Shown piece after piece: positions 6,162 to 7,658 of a stretch of 7,658 bases of DNA. Source of the stretch: an uncultured Burkholderiales bacterium (GTDB lineage Bacteria > Pseudomonadota > Gammaproteobacteria > Burkholderiales > Burkholderiaceae_C); the NCBI GenBank assembly GCA_903856875.1, contig CAIODE010000357.1, positions 1-7,658 of the forward strand, read 5' to 3'. A model generated the notes under the pieces. That model was not told the origin of the DNA. It saw nothing but the letters and a program-made list of their open reading frames with translations, and did not search any database. A program made the translations under genes and the position numbers. Numbering within the stretch: position 1 is the stretch's first letter; the number at the start of each line of letters is the position of its first letter.

Positions 6162-7266
6162 ATGGACGCAGAACACATCAATCAAATTGGCGCGAAATTG
6201 ACCGACCTGGCCGCCCGCACCGAAGATTTACGGAGGTATCTTTGACTACGATGCCAAATCAGAACGCCTAAGAACCGTCAATGCATCGCTCGAAGATCCC
6301 ACGGTCTGGAACGACCCAAAGAAAGCGCAAGAATTAGGAAAAGAGAAAAAAGCACTCGATGGCGTGGTGGTCACCCTGAACACCCTCACATCAGAGCTAT
6401 CTGACAACAGCGAACTCTTTGCCATGAGCAAAGAGGAAGGCGACGACGCTGGCTTGCTCACCATTGAAGTCGAAGGCAATAAGCTGTCAAGCATTGTGGA
6501 GCAGCTCGAATTCAGGCGCATGTTCAACAATGAAGCCGACTCATGCAATGCCTTCGTCGACATTCAGGCAGGCGCAGGGGGCACCGAAGCTTGCGATTGG
6601 GCCAGCATGCTCATGCGGCAGTACTTGAGATATGCGGAGCGCAAAGGCTTCAAAGTCACCGTAGAAGATGAGTCGGCCGGCGATATAGCGGGCATCAAAG
6701 GCGCCACCCTCAAATTTGAAGGCGATTACGCATTTGGTTTGATGCGCACCGAAACAGGTGTTCACCGCTTGGTTAGAAAGTCACCCTTTGACTCATCCGG
6801 CGGTCGGCACACCAGCTTCGCCAGTATTTTTGTCTACCCCGAAGTTGATGACTCCATTGAGATTGACATCAACCCTGCCGACGTTCGCACCGATACCTTT
6901 CGTGCCAGCGGGGCGGGTGGGCAGCACATTAACAAAACAGATTCTGCGGTTCGATTGACACACATTCCCACAGGCATTGTGGTGCAGTGCCAAGATGGCC
7001 GCAGTCAGCACAGCAACCGCGACGTCGCATGGAAACGTTTGCGTTCGCGCTTGTACGATTTCGAAATGCGCAAACGCATGGAAGCCCAACAAAAATTGGA
7101 AGACACCAAAACCGATGTGGGTTGGGGTCATCAAATTCGCAGTTATGTGCTCGATCAAAGTCGCATCAAAGATTTACGCACCAACGTTGAAACCTCCAAT
7201 ACTCAAAAAGTATTGGACGGCGACTTGGACGCATTCATTGAAGCCTCGCTCAAACAAGGTGTTTGA
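6162..7266 (+). CDS. prfB: Peptide chain release factor 2 (RF2), made by programmed +1 frameshift
   Basis: RF2 recognises UGA and UAA stop codons and triggers peptide release on the ribosome. Translation starts at ATG 6162 ([10 protein letters not shown]), reads 27 codons to CTT (6240-6242), meets an in-frame TGA (6243-6245), and continues after skipping T6243 at GAC 6244, ending at TGA 7264-7266. The joined product has 367 residues (E. coli 365). The stop-codon recognition tripeptide SPF is at 207-209 in [13 protein letters not shown], and the peptidyl-transferase GGQ is at 252-254 (6916-6924) in [18 protein letters not shown]. Residue 248, the equivalent of E. coli position 246, is alanine, not the threonine that lowers activity in E. 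coli K-12. The start has only a weak ribosome binding site. A -35-like TTGACT lies at 6096-6101 in the 67-base upstream gap, but no good -10 is visible. pepN follows after 50 bases. Confidence 0.96.
6231..6246 (+). promoter_or_regulatory. Programmed +1 frameshift site of prfB
   Basis: The site reads CGG AGG TAT CTT TGA C. It has all the parts of the bacterial RF2 frameshift: an internal Shine-Dalgarno-like GGAGG (6232-6236) three bases before the slippery CTT, the P-site codon CTT, and the weak TGA C stop context. The E. coli site is AGG GGG TAT CTT TGA C; here the Shine-Dalgarno part differs, but spacing and TATCTTTGAC are identical. When RF2 is scarce, TGA is read slowly and the ribosome slips to the +1 frame, producing RF2; this is a negative feedback loop on RF2 amount. 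Confidence 0.95.
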
Positions 7267-7289
7267 AAGCGCAGGCCCTGCCAGCGCTT
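7267..7289 (+). other. Hairpin between prfB and pepN
   Basis: Directly after the prfB stop, AAGCGC (7267-7272) pairs with GCGCTT (7284-7289). After an A/A mismatch, GGC (7274-7276) pairs with GCC (7280-7282) around a CCT loop. This is a compact GC-rich stem, but the next T-run (six Ts, 7308-7313) is 18 bases beyond it and belongs to the pepN leader. It is therefore not a standard intrinsic terminator. It could protect the prfB message end, be a processing site, or be chance. Confidence 0.4.
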
Positions 7290-7300
7290 CGACCCAACCC

Positions 7301-7306
7301 AAGGAG
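7301..7306 (+). promoter_or_regulatory. Ribosome binding site of pepN
   Basis: AAGGAG lies 7 bases before a GTG (7314) and 10 bases before the adjacent in-frame ATG (7317). Spacing slightly favours the GTG, while codon preference favours the ATG. The two choices differ by one residue. Confidence 0.7.
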
Positions 7307-7316
7307 ATTTTTTGTG

Positions 7317-7658
7317 ATGCTTGAAGAACAATCAAAAGCAATTCGACGTGTTGATTACACAGCGCCTGCGTTTTGGATCGATACCGTTGATCTCACATTT
7401 GACTTAGACCCCGTCAAAACGCGCGTCCTTAACAAGATGCGAATGCGCCGCAATCCCGATGTGGCGGCGCAAGCATTGCGTTTAGATGGCGAAGATTTGA
7501 ATTTGGCCCGAGTCATGGTCAATGGCGGTGGCACCTCTTTCAAAATGGACGGCACCCAACTGGTTCTTGAAAATTTGCCCGAAGGCAACGATGCCTTTGA
7601 TTTGGAAATTTTCACCACTTGCAACCCTTCCAAAAACACGCAGTTGTCTGGCTTGTAC
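7317..7658 (+). CDS. pepN: Aminopeptidase N PepN (5' part; runs off the right edge)
   Basis: PepN is a cytoplasmic zinc metallopeptidase (M1 family) of about 870-900 residues that removes N-terminal amino acids from peptides in the last steps of protein turnover. Only 114 codons are visible, all in the N-terminal beta-domain. Matches to E. coli PepN recalled from memory are DYTAPAF at 13-19, IDTVDLTFDLDPVKTRV at 21-37, ALRLDGEDLNL at 53-63, LVLENLPEG at 82-90, and NTQLSGLY at 107-114, which corresponds to the conserved NTALEGLYQS. The zinc-binding HEXXH and the GAMEN motif would lie further right and cannot be checked. The start at ATG 7317 is backed by AAGGAG; a GTG at 7314 in the same frame is an equal alternative. 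The gene lies 50 bases after prfB on the same strand and may be partly cotranscribed with it. Confidence 0.92.
   Translation, partial: MLEEQSKAIRRVDYTAPAFWIDTVDLTFDLDPVKTRVLNKMRMRRNPDVAAQALRLDGEDLNLARVMVNGGGTSFKMDGTQLVLENLPEGNDAFDLEIFTTCNPSKNTQLSGLY

Noticed and set aside
6793..7158. 121-codon minus-strand frame opposite prfB
   Set aside because: It is antisense to the conserved GGQ half of RF2, where the plus-strand codons are fixed by the protein; the antisense openness is a by-product.
6364..7266. RF2 as a 300-residue protein starting at GTG 6364
   Set aside because: The first 67 residues of RF2 are clearly encoded upstream through the frameshift site, and the joined length of 367 fits the family.
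1..7658. Novel defence, mobile or CRISPR-like system
   Set aside because: Every stretch is accounted for by conserved housekeeping or common enzyme genes. No direct repeat array, transposase, integrase, toxin-antitoxin pair or tRNA is visible on either strand.

Overview
This window reads as an ordinary housekeeping stretch of a betaproteobacterial chromosome, most likely Burkholderiales and possibly Comamonadaceae. The basis is the protein sequences themselves (murB, yajQ, plsY, prfB and pepN of proteobacterial type), tight gene packing and moderate GC. The family assignment is inference from recalled sequences, as no database search was possible. Eight protein genes fill nearly the whole window; no RNA gene, mobile element, CRISPR array or phage remnant is visible, and no gap between genes reaches 100 bases.

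Left part (1-2221): murB (minus strand, cut at the left edge just before its catalytic glutamate) is divergent from yajQ, with only 40 bases between the two start codons. yajQ converges on plsY, and a 9-bp stem with a T-run on the minus-strand side sits across the plsY stop codon as a shared terminator. The left part thus carries peptidoglycan precursor synthesis (MurB), a nucleotide-binding protein (YajQ) and the first acyl transfer of phospholipid synthesis (PlsY).

Middle part (2251-6094): a Tas-like aldo/keto reductase lies 29 bases upstream of plsY on the minus strand and may be cotranscribed with it. Upstream of that, also on the minus strand, is a 582-residue acyl-CoA synthetase, separated by a 95-base gap holding a 12-bp hairpin. 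The synthetase is divergent from an alpha/beta hydrolase, with 26 bases between their starts. This synthetase/hydrolase pair is the least understood part of the window and its substrates cannot be read from sequence.

Right part (6162-7658): prfB (release factor 2) carries the classical programmed +1 frameshift at codon 27, so its reading frame is split and must be joined. A hairpin and 50 bases later pepN (aminopeptidase N) begins behind a strong ribosome binding site and runs off the right edge.

I found no undescribed system. The points most worth a second look are the prfB frameshift, the divergent synthetase/hydrolase pair, the hairpin between the synthetase and the reductase, and the hairpin between prfB and pepN.
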